NCBI GenBank assembly: GCA_021827245.1
Contig: JAKAWN010000246.1
Location: 1 to 10,052, forward strand
DNA: 10,052 bases
Source: Acidobacteriota bacterium
Lineage (GTDB): Bacteria > Acidobacteriota > Terriglobia > UBA7540
Direction of reading: 5' to 3'
This document shows positions 1 through 7,162 of this stretch, piece by piece. The position numbers and the translations under genes are program-made. The first letter of the stretch is position 1; every line of letters starts with the position of its first letter. The notes below the pieces were generated by a model. The model had not been told where the DNA came from, searched no databases, and worked only from the letters and a program-made list of their open reading frames with translations.

Positions 1-438
1 AATCTAACCCAGGCGGAGGCGGATGCGTTGATGGCGATGGAAAAGCACCGCGCCGATGACACTCGCTACAGTTACCCCAACCCCGGCGAGTTCATCGCAG
101 TTCCTCTCAACTCGCTGGACAAGCGCGAAGCATTCATTCTGGATGTGCGCCGTGGACGCATTGACCTGCTCAAAGTGACTCATCAAAACCGGGCGAGGGC
201 TGTCGTTGTGTTAGTGCGCTTGGATTTGGGGGGCCCGACCCACAGAAATCCCGACGGGGAGGAGGTCGGCTGCCCTCATTTGCACATCTATCGCGAGGGG
301 TTCGCTGACAAGTGGGCCGTACCCATTCCGCGGGACAAGTTCTCGGATGCTTCCGACCTCTGGCGGACCCTCCAGGACTTCATGGCTTACTGTAACATCA
401 CGAAGCCACCGACAATTGACAAGGTGCTGTTCGTATGA
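1..438 (+). CDS. DUF6978-like protein of unknown function, 5' end outside the window
   Basis: The frame is open from base 1 and reads Asn-Leu-Thr-Gln-Ala-Glu-Ala-Asp before the TTG at 28 and the ATGs at 31 and 37. That opening resembles the usual N-terminus of the family as I remember it, so the true start probably lies just upstream of the window and the internal starts are unlikely. The visible part is about 145 residues, soluble, with no membrane segment or signal peptide. A conserved-looking block ([16 protein letters not shown], bases about 271-318) is the main reason for the DUF6978 assignment, made from memory without a search. No catalytic motif is obvious. The stop overlaps the next start in ATGA (435-438), so the two genes are almost certainly co-translated. 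The function is not known to me. A two-component module, perhaps toxin-antitoxin-like or defence-related, is conceivable from the pairing alone. Confidence 0.75.
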   Translation, partial: NLTQAEADALMAMEKHRADDTRYSYPNPGEFIAVPLNSLDKREAFILDVRRGRIDLLKVTHQNRARAVVVLVRLDLGGPTHRNPDGEEVGCPHLHIYREGFADKWAVPIPRDKFSDASDLWRTLQDFMAYCNITKPPTIDKVLFV

Positions 439-1199
439 TGGACGAAATCCAGGCGTTACTCGACCAATATCTGGTTTGGCTGAAGGATAAGACGGCACTT
501 CGGCAAGTCAATGACTGCGTGGAGATCACGACGCCGTATCTTGACCGGCACAACGACTATTTGCAGATCTACGCGCAACGCGCCAACGGGGAATATGTGT
601 TAACCGATGACGGCTACGTGCTTCAGGACTTGGAGCTCTCGGGCTGCAAGCTGGACAGCGGCAAAAGGCAGGCGCTGCTGAAGACGACCCTGAACGGATT
701 CGGTGTGCGCCTTGAGGAAGGCCGGCTTGAGGTGAAGGCGTCTCGCGACAACTTCGCGCTTCGTAAACACAACTTGGTTCAGGCCATGCTTGCAGTGGAT
801 GACCTTTTCTATTTGGCTTCGCCAGTTGTGTCCAGCCTTTTCTTTGAGGATGTCCAGGCGTGGCTCGAATTACACGAAATTCGGTACACGCCGAAAGTGA
901 AGTTCACGGGCAAGAGCGGCTATGACCATGTGTTTGATTTTGTGATCCCAAAGTCCAGGGTCAAACCCGAGAGAATCATCAGAACCATCAACCGGCCCAA
1001 TCGCGACACGGCGCAGGCCTTGGCATTTTCATGGATTGATACAAAGGAGGTACGGCCGCCCGCCTCCCAGGCTTACGCCATCCTGAACGATTCCGAACGC
1101 ATTCCGGCTTCCACCGTCGTGGATGCGCTCAGGAGCTATGACGTTCACCCTGTGATATGGAGCCAACGCGAAGAGGTACGCCAGGAACTGGCTGCGTGA
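435..1199 (+). CDS. DUF1828/DUF1829 domain protein of unknown function
   Basis: This 254-residue soluble protein has two parts. Residues about 25-130 look like DUF1828: an [16 protein letters not shown] strand region followed by Leu-Thr-Asp-Asp-Gly (Thr57 to Gly60), then a helical stretch rich in Lys and Arg. Residues about 135-235 look like DUF1829, with an FDFVIPKS strand and an alternating helix/strand pattern. I see no signal peptide or membrane helix. ATG 435 overlaps the preceding stop by four bases. The AAGGTG at 421-426 gives plausible ribosome-binding spacing to 435, and ATG 438 is an equally possible start. The acidic Asp-Asp-Gly turn is reminiscent of nuclease-like folds, but I cannot show catalysis. 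The gene is intact although everything for 1.3 kb downstream is broken, which suggests that this pair is the part of the island still under selection. Domain names are recalled, not searched. Confidence 0.8.
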   Translation: MMDEIQALLDQYLVWLKDKTALRQVNDCVEITTPYLDRHNDYLQIYAQRANGEYVLTDDGYVLQDLELSGCKLDSGKRQALLKTTLNGFGVRLEEGRLEVKASRDNFALRKHNLVQAMLAVDDLFYLASPVVSSLFFEDVQAWLELHEIRYTPKVKFTGKSGYDHVFDFVIPKSRVKPERIIRTINRPNRDTAQALAFSWIDTKEVRPPASQAYAILNDSERIPASTVVDALRSYDVHPVIWSQREEVRQELAA

Positions 1200-1260
1200 A
1201 CGATTGTGAAGTCAATCGCGCAAGAAGGCCAAGGCGAAATCATCCAGCGCCCGCCCCACA

Positions 1261-1470
1261 ATGAGCAGAATCGGCGAATCTACAGTCGAAGATGTCGCCC
1301 TTGAACTCTTTTCCGGGCTTGGCTACACGATTCTTCACGGCCCGGACGTCGCGCCTGGCGAGCTTTTTGCCGAGCGTAGCAGCTACGATGAAGTAGTGCT
1401 GGTCAAGCGCCTGCGCCAGGCGCTGGCCCGAATCAATCCTAAAGTCCCCGCCGAAGCCATCGAAGAAGCA
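1261..1470 (+). pseudogene. hsdR: HsdR N-terminal fragment (type I restriction enzyme R subunit remnant)
   Basis: From ATG 1261, about the first 70 residues match the familiar opening of type I restriction R subunits: Ser-Thr-Val-Glu-Asp near the start, LGYTILHGPDVAPGE at about residues 20-34, and the LRQALARINPKVP segment at 51-63. A complete HsdR is roughly 1000 residues, with a PD-(D/E)XK nuclease followed by a helicase motor. None of that follows here. The frame stays open to 1698, but after about codon 70 the protein no longer looks like HsdR. The most likely event is a deletion that fused the start of hsdR to the interior of another gene. No hsdM or hsdS is in the window and no strong ribosome-binding site precedes 1261. 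Loss of restriction activity from this copy is inferred from the missing domains. Confidence 0.6.
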
Positions 1471-2188
1471 AGCAGCGCGGACCCCGTAGCGCAGGCCGCC
1501 CGTCGGCTGACCGGTCTGCGGCTCTTTCGTCGGAGCATTCGTGCCGCGACCTGGGAGGAAGCCGGCGACCCGCGCTACATGGAACACTTCGCGGGGATGA
1601 ATCAGGAGGATGGAGTAAACTGGCTCTACCCGGACACGGCAGGCATTATTGTCAGAGCTTTATGGCGACTTGACCCGTTTTTACACAGAAGGACGTGAAC
1701 TAGATTTGCGGGCACAGGCTAACCGCCGAATAACCGCCCGGCGCGAGCGGGCCAGCCCGCAGACCATTGCCGAAGAGATTTGGAAAGAATTCGACAAGAC
1801 GCAACTTCGAATGTTCCCCGACGATTTCATTTCCGATGGCGAGGCAACAGAAAGGGTCACGCTCCCGGCGGGCAAGCCCAAGGTCATTGATGACCTGTTT
1901 CATAAGGCCACGCTGCAAGTGAACGGGAGCCTAATCAAGCTCGGCTCGAAGACGCGTGCGGAATTCGCGGCCAAGGTTATCGAGCTGGGCCACTACGGGG
2001 AAATGCCGATCCCCAAATCTGACCGTGCTTGCGAAAAGGCTCTCGAAAGCTACCGGCGCTATGAAGCCCAGATGGAATCCACGTTCAAAGACTTGGCCGA
2101 AGAGCGCAGCGCCGATCCCGAAGTCCAAGCGCGAATCGTGCGCGAACTCTGGAAACTTTTTTACGCGCGCGCAAGGCCGGCGAGCTGA
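1471..2188 (+). pseudogene. Frameshifted C-terminal fragment of an unrecognised protein, possibly restriction-modification related
   Basis: Two overlapping frames read as protein-like. Bases 1471 to about 1640 are in the same frame as the HsdR fragment (WEEAGDPRYMEHFAG and NWLYPDT segments). From about 1640 to 2188 a second frame continues with SELYGDLTRFYTEGRELD and then about 165 further convincing residues. One single-base indel near 1640 would join them into one protein tail of roughly 235 residues. The second frame has no good start: its first candidate is a TTG at 1649, and the frame has stops upstream (about 1508, 1595 and 1613). The sequence is charged and helical, ending in a helix with ERSADPEVQARIVRELWKL. 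No catalytic motif, zinc site or membrane helix is visible. Position beside the HsdR fragment makes a tail of a large methylase or helicase possible, but I do not recognise the family. Confidence 0.45.
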
Positions 2189-2194
2189 GTTGGT

Positions 2195-2355
2195 ATGTTT
2201 CGTATGACCGAGTTTCTGGCCGCATCGGGGCCTTGCTTTCCACGTTCGCAGTCGGATGGAACTTCTACCGCGACCTGTCTGACCGGCCAAGGCTGAAAGT
2301 GAGCGCCGCGCTTTGGGGCGCCGCCAAGCTGGCTTTTGATTTTTGCGACGGGTAG
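2195..2355 (+). pseudogene. Fragment of a small single-pass membrane protein with a frameshift near its start
   Basis: ATG 2195 or 2204 begins MFRMTEFLA in one frame. That frame soon becomes unconvincing and stops at about 2296. From 2224 a neighbouring frame reads IGALLSTFAVGWNFYRDL and then SDRPRLKVSA, ending at an amber codon at 2353-2355. Adding one base around 2222 would join the two into a short N-terminal membrane helix followed by a Trp-Asn-x-Tyr-Arg-Asp-Leu juxtamembrane motif and a basic segment. This is an arrangement seen at the N-terminus of many uncharacterised small membrane proteins. Such proteins normally continue with a soluble domain, so the 3' part is missing or diverged. 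An assembly or sequencing error at the indel is an alternative explanation for the frameshift. Confidence 0.35.
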
Positions 2356-2547
2356 GAGCTAGCCGTCGGCAAGCGGATTGAACGGCGCGCGGCCACGCGG
2401 CATCTGGTTCAGGGCTATTGGCTTAACGTCCCAAGCGGCGGACCCAGTTGTCCCACTGGTGGCTCCGCTCAGCCGCAGGTTGCTATCCAGCTTCTCGAAT
2501 CGCTTCGAAACAAGGGCTTGCTGTGAGTCTAATCTGCAGGAGAGAAA
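2356..2547 (+). other. Gene-free junction between the accessory island and the GH38 gene
   Basis: No intact gene is supported here. The frame of the membrane-protein fragment stays open past the amber codon to a TGA at 2524-2526. Its last stretch, QVAIQLLESLRNKGLL, is amphipathic and could be the true C-terminus of a lost gene, but the Gly/Pro-rich segment before it looks non-coding. The downstream end carries AGGAGA (2538-2543), the ribosome-binding site of the next gene. I see no convincing terminator. Confidence 0.5.
2538..2543 (+). promoter_or_regulatory. Ribosome-binding site of the GH38 gene
   Basis: AGGAGA lies four bases before ATG 2548. It is the strongest Shine-Dalgarno match in the window and fixes the start that places the signal peptide correctly. 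Confidence 0.7.
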
Positions 2548-5500
2548 ATGAAAGACGATAACCCTCGAACAGTATGGCTTGCTGCGGCGCTGCTTGTGGC
2601 TGGCTTCAGCGTTTTGTCGGCCACTTCGCTTATGGTTGCTGCTGCGAGCTCCTTGAAGTCACAAAGGGTTTGGAGAATCGGTCGGTTCGATCAATCATCG
2701 TCGGAATTTCATCTTGGGAAGGCTCCCACTCCGGCGCCCGTCTTTGTCGTGGGCACAAGCAGTCCACGCCAAGACTGGTACGCTTTCCAGCCAGGGTCGG
2801 CGGACGCACCCGCGGGCGACCGCCCTCATGCCGTCACCGTACGATTCGATCTAAAGGAGAAGCCCAAAGGTCTTTACACCCTGAAAGTCGGCATGCTCGT
2901 GCGGACTCACCATCTTTCCGTGCTCCAACTAAGCCTCAACGGCCATCCGGGCTGGGTTTACCAGCGTCCCGAGTGGCACGATGCGCCAGGGAATAAATAC
3001 TATAACGATTTGGCCACCGTCGAGCTTCCGACGCGGGACTTGCACGTCGGGACGAACAACCTCGTGCTCACGGCCCTCGATACGACCGGCCAATCTGTCC
3101 CTGACCGCAGTTCCGGCATCTGGTATGACGCGTTGGAGTTGGAGCAGAATCCCTCCCGGAAATTTAATTCCGGCGCAATATCCGCCGCCGTTCATCCTAC
3201 GATCTTCTACAAAAGGCTGCACGGGCAACTGGTCGAGCTCGTCGACGTATTTACAACCCAGAACTCTACTGCCCGCAATGGCAGCGTGACTCTATGGGTG
3301 AACCGGTTAAAGGTGATTAAGCCTTTGTCCGCTGGCCGCGACTTTGGCCAGCAGCAGACCGAATTTGCAGTTCCAGCTTTCGCTGCCGGCACGCCGGCGC
3401 GCCTGGTGGTGAGACTGGGCAGGCATACGCGGCAGTTTCGCGTGACGCTTGAGCCGGCGAAAAAATGGACTGTCTATGTGGTTCCCCACGAGCATCTGGA
3501 CGTGGGATATACGGATTATCAGCCCAAAGTTGCGGAAATTCACAGCCGGGTTTTCGACGAAGCCTTGGAGATGATGCGGGAGAACCCGCAGTTCCGCTAC
3601 AGCCCGGACGGGTTTTGGGAGGTGCAGCAGTTTTGGGCGGGACGCAGCGCGGAAGACCACGCAAGGCTGATCAAGGCGATTCAGCAGAGGAGGTTTTTCG
3701 TCCCCGCTCAATACGCCAACCTGCTGACAGGTTTCCCAACTGTCGAGACTCTGATTCGCTCTCTCTATGCCGCTTACCGGTTCGATCAGCGCTACCACGA
3801 GCCGTTTGACTACGCAAACGACACCGACGTGCCGTCCTACACTTGGTCGTATGCCTCGATTCTCGCCGCCGCCGGAATCAAGTATTTCGTCGGGGGCTGC
3901 GACCAGACGCGCGGACCGATCCTGAACGATAGCCACCTGCAGGAGCGCTCGCCGTTCTGGTGGGAAGGGCCGGACGGAAAGAAAGTTCTGATGTGGTACT
4001 CCGATAGTTACGGGCAAGTCGGGCGCTATTTTGGCCTGCCGCCGCTCATGAAGACGGGAGAAGCTACTCTGCCAATCTTCTTGCAGGTTTACGCCGGCCC
4101 TGAATACAAGCCCGATTCCATTCTGCTGTTTGGCGCTCAGTGGGAAAATTCGGACCTCTATCCTCAGCAAGCTACTTTCGTCGGTGCCTGGAACCGGACT
4201 TACGCATACCCCCATCTCATCTATTCTGGGGTTGCTCATGCTCTGGCGGCGATTGCCAGGCAGGATAGGAACACGATTCCAGTTTACCGGGGCGATGGCG
4301 GGCCCTACTGGGAGGATGGCATCGCCTCGGACGCTTACTATGCTGCCATGAATCGCGAAACCGAGCAGCGGGCGCTATCGGCTGAAAAGATTTCCACGAT
4401 CAGTTCACTCGTGAACCCGCTCACGCGGCCTAATCGCCGTGTCGTCCAGCAGATGTGGCGGAATCTGATCCTCTTTGACGAGCATACCTGGGGTGCGGCC
4501 GGCAGCATCCGCGCCCCCCAGAGCGAAGAGAGCGTGCGGCAGTTGGCGGTGAAGGACGCCTTCGCGACCCGCGCCCGGCAAGAAGCGCAATATGTGGTCG
4601 ATCGCGGTATGGCCGCGGTTGCCGATAAAATTCCCGATCCTGGCGGCACCTGGGTGGTCTTCAATTCCCTGAACTGGCCGCGCAGCGCGCTGGTGGAAGC
4701 GGATCTGGCGAAAGGCTTCGAGATCGTGGACCTCGCCACGCATCAGACGGTTCCTTACCAGGTTCTCGCGGTGAGCGGAAACGAACAACGGGTTCGATTT
4801 CTCGCCCAGAATGTGCCCTCGGTGGGCTACAGATGTTACGCCATTCAACGGATGCTTTCGGCTCCGACCAACCTTCCGGGCGTTTCCGGCAACATCATGG
4901 AAAACGCCTACTATCGCGTTGTGCTGGACCCACAATCGGGTGCGGTCAAAAGCATCTTCGACAAGCAGTTGGCGAAGGAGTTGGTCAACGCCGCGAGTCC
5001 TTACCGGTTTGATCAGTACCTTTATGTGACCGGCGGTGACACGCCGCCCCGCAATAGCCTGCTCTATAGCGATCGAAACCTGCCGCCGGCCGCGCTCACG
5101 GTCCACGCGGCGGCAAACGGCCGCTTGCTGTCGATCACCCGAGCGCCTTTCGGCCTTGTGGCGCGCCTCGAAAGCTCGGCGCTCAATACCCCGCGGATTG
5201 ACTCAGAGATTATTCTCTTCAATGACGAGAAAAAGATCGAATTCATCGACCGTGTCCGCAAGCGGCCGGTGTACGCGAAAGAAGGGGTGTATTTCGCCTT
5301 TCCGCTAGCCATGGATCATCCCCAGTTCCGGTATGAGCTTCAGAACGGCTACGTGAATCCCGCGCGCGATCAGCTTCCGGGAGCCGGGAAAGAATGGTTT
5401 TCCGTTCAGCACTGGGTCGAGGCTCAGCAGGGAAACGCGAGCGTGGCGCTTGTCCCGGTTGACGCCTCGCTCGTGAGCTTGGGTGACATCGTGCGTGGAA

Positions 5501-6042
5501 CGTGGCCGCTTGAATTCGGCCGGCGGAAGGGGACGATTTTTTCCTACGTGATGAACAACTATTGGTTTACCAATTATCGGGCAGCTCAGGGCGGAAAATT
5601 CACGTTCCGCTACGTACTGACCAGCGATCGCGAATTCCAGCCTGCGATGCTCAGCCGGCTGGGGTGGTCGGAGATGACTCCGTTTGAGGTGGATGACATC
5701 ATTCCGAACGACAAAGCCATCAATACGCCTGAACCGTTGAATGCCGCTGAAGACAGTTTCGTAAGCGTGAACTCACCGGACGTAGTCCTCACGGCTTGGA
5801 AACGGCCAATGAATGGGGAAGGAAGTATCATGCGGTTTGTCGAGGTCGCGGGCCGGCAGGGTAACGTCCGTGTGCGCCTTCCTTTAATGGACGTTGAGCA
5901 GGCGTGGCAGTGCAATGCGATGGAGCAGAACCAGCTCCCGCTGAGCGTTTCCGTTCATGGATTTGGCTTTGCCGTGCGGCCGTTCGAGATCGTGACGGTC
6001 CGAATAGCGGGGAAATCGGTGCTTAAGCCGACTAGCCGTTGA
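2548..6042 (+). CDS. Secreted GH38-type alpha-mannosidase-like glycoside hydrolase with an N-terminal galactose-binding-like domain
   Basis: This 1164-residue protein has a signal peptide: residues 1-7 are polar, about 8-33 hydrophobic, ending in an Ala-rich cleavage region. Residues about 40-200 (opening VWRIGRFDQSSSEF, ending in GIWYDALELE) resemble the carbohydrate-binding last domain of PL4 rhamnogalacturonan lyases. A beta-rich linker runs to about 305. The GH38 region then begins with PHEHLDVGYTDY (313-324), where His316 and Asp318 fit the zinc-binding His-x-Asp. Asp425 or Asp427 in ANDTDVPSY is the likely nucleophile and zinc ligand, and His646 in DEHTWGA fits the fourth ligand. The remainder, to the PFEIVTVRI end, is the beta-rich C-terminal part typical of GH38. 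The start is supported by AGGAGA five bases upstream. It probably removes alpha-mannosyl or related residues from plant or microbial glycans in the periplasm or outside the cell. The exact substrate cannot be read from sequence, and such divergent members may act on other sugars. It stands alone, with no transporter or regulator beside it. Confidence 0.85.
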   Translation: MKDDNPRTVWLAAALLVAGFSVLSATSLMVAAASSLKSQRVWRIGRFDQSSSEFHLGKAPTPAPVFVVGTSSPRQDWYAFQPGSADAPAGDRPHAVTVRFDLKEKPKGLYTLKVGMLVRTHHLSVLQLSLNGHPGWVYQRPEWHDAPGNKYYNDLATVELPTRDLHVGTNNLVLTALDTTGQSVPDRSSGIWYDALELEQNPSRKFNSGAISAAVHPTIFYKRLHGQLVELVDVFTTQNSTARNGSVTLWVNRLKVIKPLSAGRDFGQQQTEFAVPAFAAGTPARLVVRLGRHTRQFRVTLEPAKKWTVYVVPHEHLDVGYTDYQPKVAEIHSRVFDEALEMMRENPQFRYSPDGFWEVQQFWAGRSAEDHARLIKAIQQRRFFVPAQYANLLTGFPTVETLIRSLYAAYRFDQRYHEPFDYANDTDVPSYTWSYASILAAAGIKYFVGGCDQTRGPILNDSHLQERSPFWWEGPDGKKVLMWYSDSYGQVGRYFGLPPLMKTGEATLPIFLQVYAGPEYKPDSILLFGAQWENSDLYPQQATFVGAWNRTYAYPHLIYSGVAHALAAIARQDRNTIPVYRGDGGPYWEDGIASDAYYAAMNRETEQRALSAEKISTISSLVNPLTRPNRRVVQQMWRNLILFDEHTWGAAGSIRAPQSEESVRQLAVKDAFATRARQEAQYVVDRGMAAVADKIPDPGGTWVVFNSLNWPRSALVEADLAKGFEIVDLATHQTVPYQVLAVSGNEQRVRFLAQNVPSVGYRCYAIQRMLSAPTNLPGVSGNIMENAYYRVVLDPQSGAVKSIFDKQLAKELVNAASPYRFDQYLYVTGGDTPPRNSLLYSDRNLPPAALTVHAAANGRLLSITRAPFGLVARLESSALNTPRIDSEIILFNDEKKIEFIDRVRKRPVYAKEGVYFAFPLAMDHPQFRYELQNGYVNPARDQLPGAGKEWFSVQHWVEAQQGNASVALVPVDASLVSLGDIVRGTWPLEFGRRKGTIFSYVMNNYWFTNYRAAQGGKFTFRYVLTSDREFQPAMLSRLGWSEMTPFEVDDIIPNDKAINTPEPLNAAEDSFVSVNSPDVVLTAWKRPMNGEGSIMRFVEVAGRQGNVRVRLPLMDVEQAWQCNAMEQNQLPLSVSVHGFGFAVRPFEIVTVRIAGKSVLKPTSR

Positions 6043-6201
6043 CGAAGGGGACTATAAAGGTTGTAGAGCGTCAGGCACAATTGTTGGGCTGATCGCGGAG
6101 GTCAAACTCAGAGTGCCAGGGGCGAAACGATCGTTGCAGTTCACCGTTCAGCATTTGCGTCCGGGCGCGACTGCTTTGCTGGCCACCACGTCAGGGTTCC
6201 G

Positions 6202-6213
6202 CTCCGGCCGGAG
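6202..6213. repeat. Perfect 12-base GC-rich palindrome
   Basis: The bases CTCCGGCCGGAG read identically on both strands. It lies about 115 bases upstream of the rfbF promoter. It could be an operator for a dimeric regulator or part of a hairpin in the GH38 transcript. It occurs once here and could also be chance in GC-rich sequence. Confidence 0.35.
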
Positions 6214-6307
6214 ATGTCGGTTGCTGTCGTTTTTCCTTAATTTGGGGCCGGAAAAAAACTTGAGGGTCACGCGGCCACAGCCTCCACGCTAGTGTAGTGT
6301 CCAGTAA

Positions 6308-6336
6308 TTACGGAATGCTTTCGGTCGTGTTATAAT
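6308..6336 (+). promoter_or_regulatory. Extended -10 promoter of the CDP-sugar operon
   Basis: A perfect TATAAT (6331-6336) is preceded by TG at 6328-6329, giving the extended -10 form TGTTATAAT. The -35 position, 17 bases upstream (6308-6313, TTACGG), is a poor match to TTGACA, which the extended element can compensate for. Transcription would start near 6343, leaving a leader of about 25 bases before rfbF. The following genes are closely spaced, so this is probably the main promoter of the cassette under the housekeeping sigma factor. Confidence 0.6.
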
Positions 6337-6367
6337 GCCATGTCAGCGCCGGTAGGGAAAAAGCCAC

Positions 6368-7162
6368 ATGAGCAAGGAGATGACACTTCAGGTCGTGATC
6401 CTGTGCGGCGGCATGGGCACGCGCCTGAGAGAAGAGACGGAGTTCCGTCCTAAGCCGCTGGTTGAGATCGGCGGCAAGCCCATCTTGTGGCATATCATGA
6501 AGATTTACTCGCGCTATGGCTTCCATGACTTTGTGCTCTGCCTAGGCTACAAAGGACACCTGATTAAAGAATACTTTCTAAACTACCGTCTGATGAACAG
6601 TGATTTCACGTTGCGCTTGGATTCGGACAGCGAGCCGAAACTTCATACTCCGAAGCAGGACGAGCCCTGGTCGGTGACCTTCGTAGATACAGGTTTGGAA
6701 ACGATGACCGGGGCGCGCGTGAAACGCGTCGAGCCTTACATCCACGGCGATACCTTCATGCTGACTTACGGTGATGGCGTGTCCGATCTCAATATCAGCC
6801 GCCTGGTGGAATTCCACCAGCGCCACGGGAAAATCGGGACGGTCACCGGCGTGCAGCCGATCTCCCGCTACGGAGAGCTGGCGGTGGAGGGGTGCCAAGT
6901 GAAGGATTTTAATGAGAAGCCCGCGTCAAAGACCGGCTTGATCAGCGGGGGCTTTTTCGTTTTCGAGCGTAAGTTCTTCGATTATCTTTCGCCCGATGAC
7001 GGCTGCGTGCTGGAGGGCGAGCCGCTGGAGCGCCTCTGCCGCGACGGCCAGTTGATGACCTTCGCCCATCCCGGCTACTGGCATTGCATGGACACGTACC
7101 GCGACTTCGTCGCGCTGAACGAGGCGTGGAAGCAAGGCGCGCCCTGGAAGGTCTGGAAGTGA
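6368..7162 (+). CDS. rfbF: Glucose-1-phosphate cytidylyltransferase
   Basis: This enzyme joins CTP and alpha-D-glucose-1-phosphate to give CDP-glucose and pyrophosphate, the entry step of CDP-6-deoxysugar synthesis in the cytoplasm. The 264 residues match the family's usual length of about 257. The nucleotidyltransferase signature is at residues 12-31: [10 protein letters not shown], then Phe-Arg-Pro-Lys-Pro with Lys29. This Cys-Gly-Gly-Met form and the following [14 protein letters not shown] are characteristic of RfbF/DdhA rather than of RmlA or GalU. Asp136 (Tyr-Gly-Asp-Gly) and Asp242 (Cys-Met-Asp-Thr) are candidate metal ligands. ATG 6368 is preferred: a weak AGGG lies 11 bases upstream, and the later Met at 6380 has AAGGAG directly against it, which is too close. 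Its stop shares one base with the start of the next gene. Confidence 0.95.
   Translation: MSKEMTLQVVILCGGMGTRLREETEFRPKPLVEIGGKPILWHIMKIYSRYGFHDFVLCLGYKGHLIKEYFLNYRLMNSDFTLRLDSDSEPKLHTPKQDEPWSVTFVDTGLETMTGARVKRVEPYIHGDTFMLTYGDGVSDLNISRLVEFHQRHGKIGTVTGVQPISRYGELAVEGCQVKDFNEKPASKTGLISGGFFVFERKFFDYLSPDDGCVLEGEPLERLCRDGQLMTFAHPGYWHCMDTYRDFVALNEAWKQGAPWKVWK

Larger units (their letters stand above)
6043..6367. other. Intergenic region between the GH38 gene and the sugar operon
   Basis: These 325 bases have no supportable gene on either strand. They contain a perfect 12-base palindrome (6202-6213), a weak TTTTTCC/GGAAAAA inverted repeat (6230-6236 with 6250-6256, 13-base loop) and the rfbF promoter at the right end. 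The inverted repeat could form a weak hairpin, but it is A/T-rich and not a classical rho-independent terminator in the + direction. Confidence 0.6.

Noticed and set aside
2505..2533. Promoter-like TCGAAA, 17-base spacer, TCTAAT before the GH38 gene
   Set aside because: Transcription would start near 2540, inside the ribosome-binding site, leaving almost no leader. The match is probably chance.
3307..4239. A 310-codon open frame on the minus strand inside the GH38 gene
   Set aside because: It lies wholly antisense to a well-supported enzyme with catalytic motifs. Its translation has no recognisable domain and is explained by GC-rich codon bias.
6230..6256. TTTTTCC/GGAAAAA inverted repeat as a rho-independent terminator
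   Set aside because: The stem is only seven pairs, mostly A/T, with a 13-base loop and no T-run after it on the + strand. It is too weak to call.
6290..6325. The stretch containing AGTGTAGTGTCCAGTAATTA as a possible insertion-sequence end or dispersed repeat
   Set aside because: No matching inverted copy, target duplication or transposase is present in the window, so nothing supports a mobile element.
7084..7161. An upstream in-frame ATG that would lengthen rfbG to 357 residues
   Set aside because: The added residues lie within rfbF in another frame and do not resemble an rfbG N-terminus. The TGATG start at 7162 puts the family's typical opening at the N-terminus.
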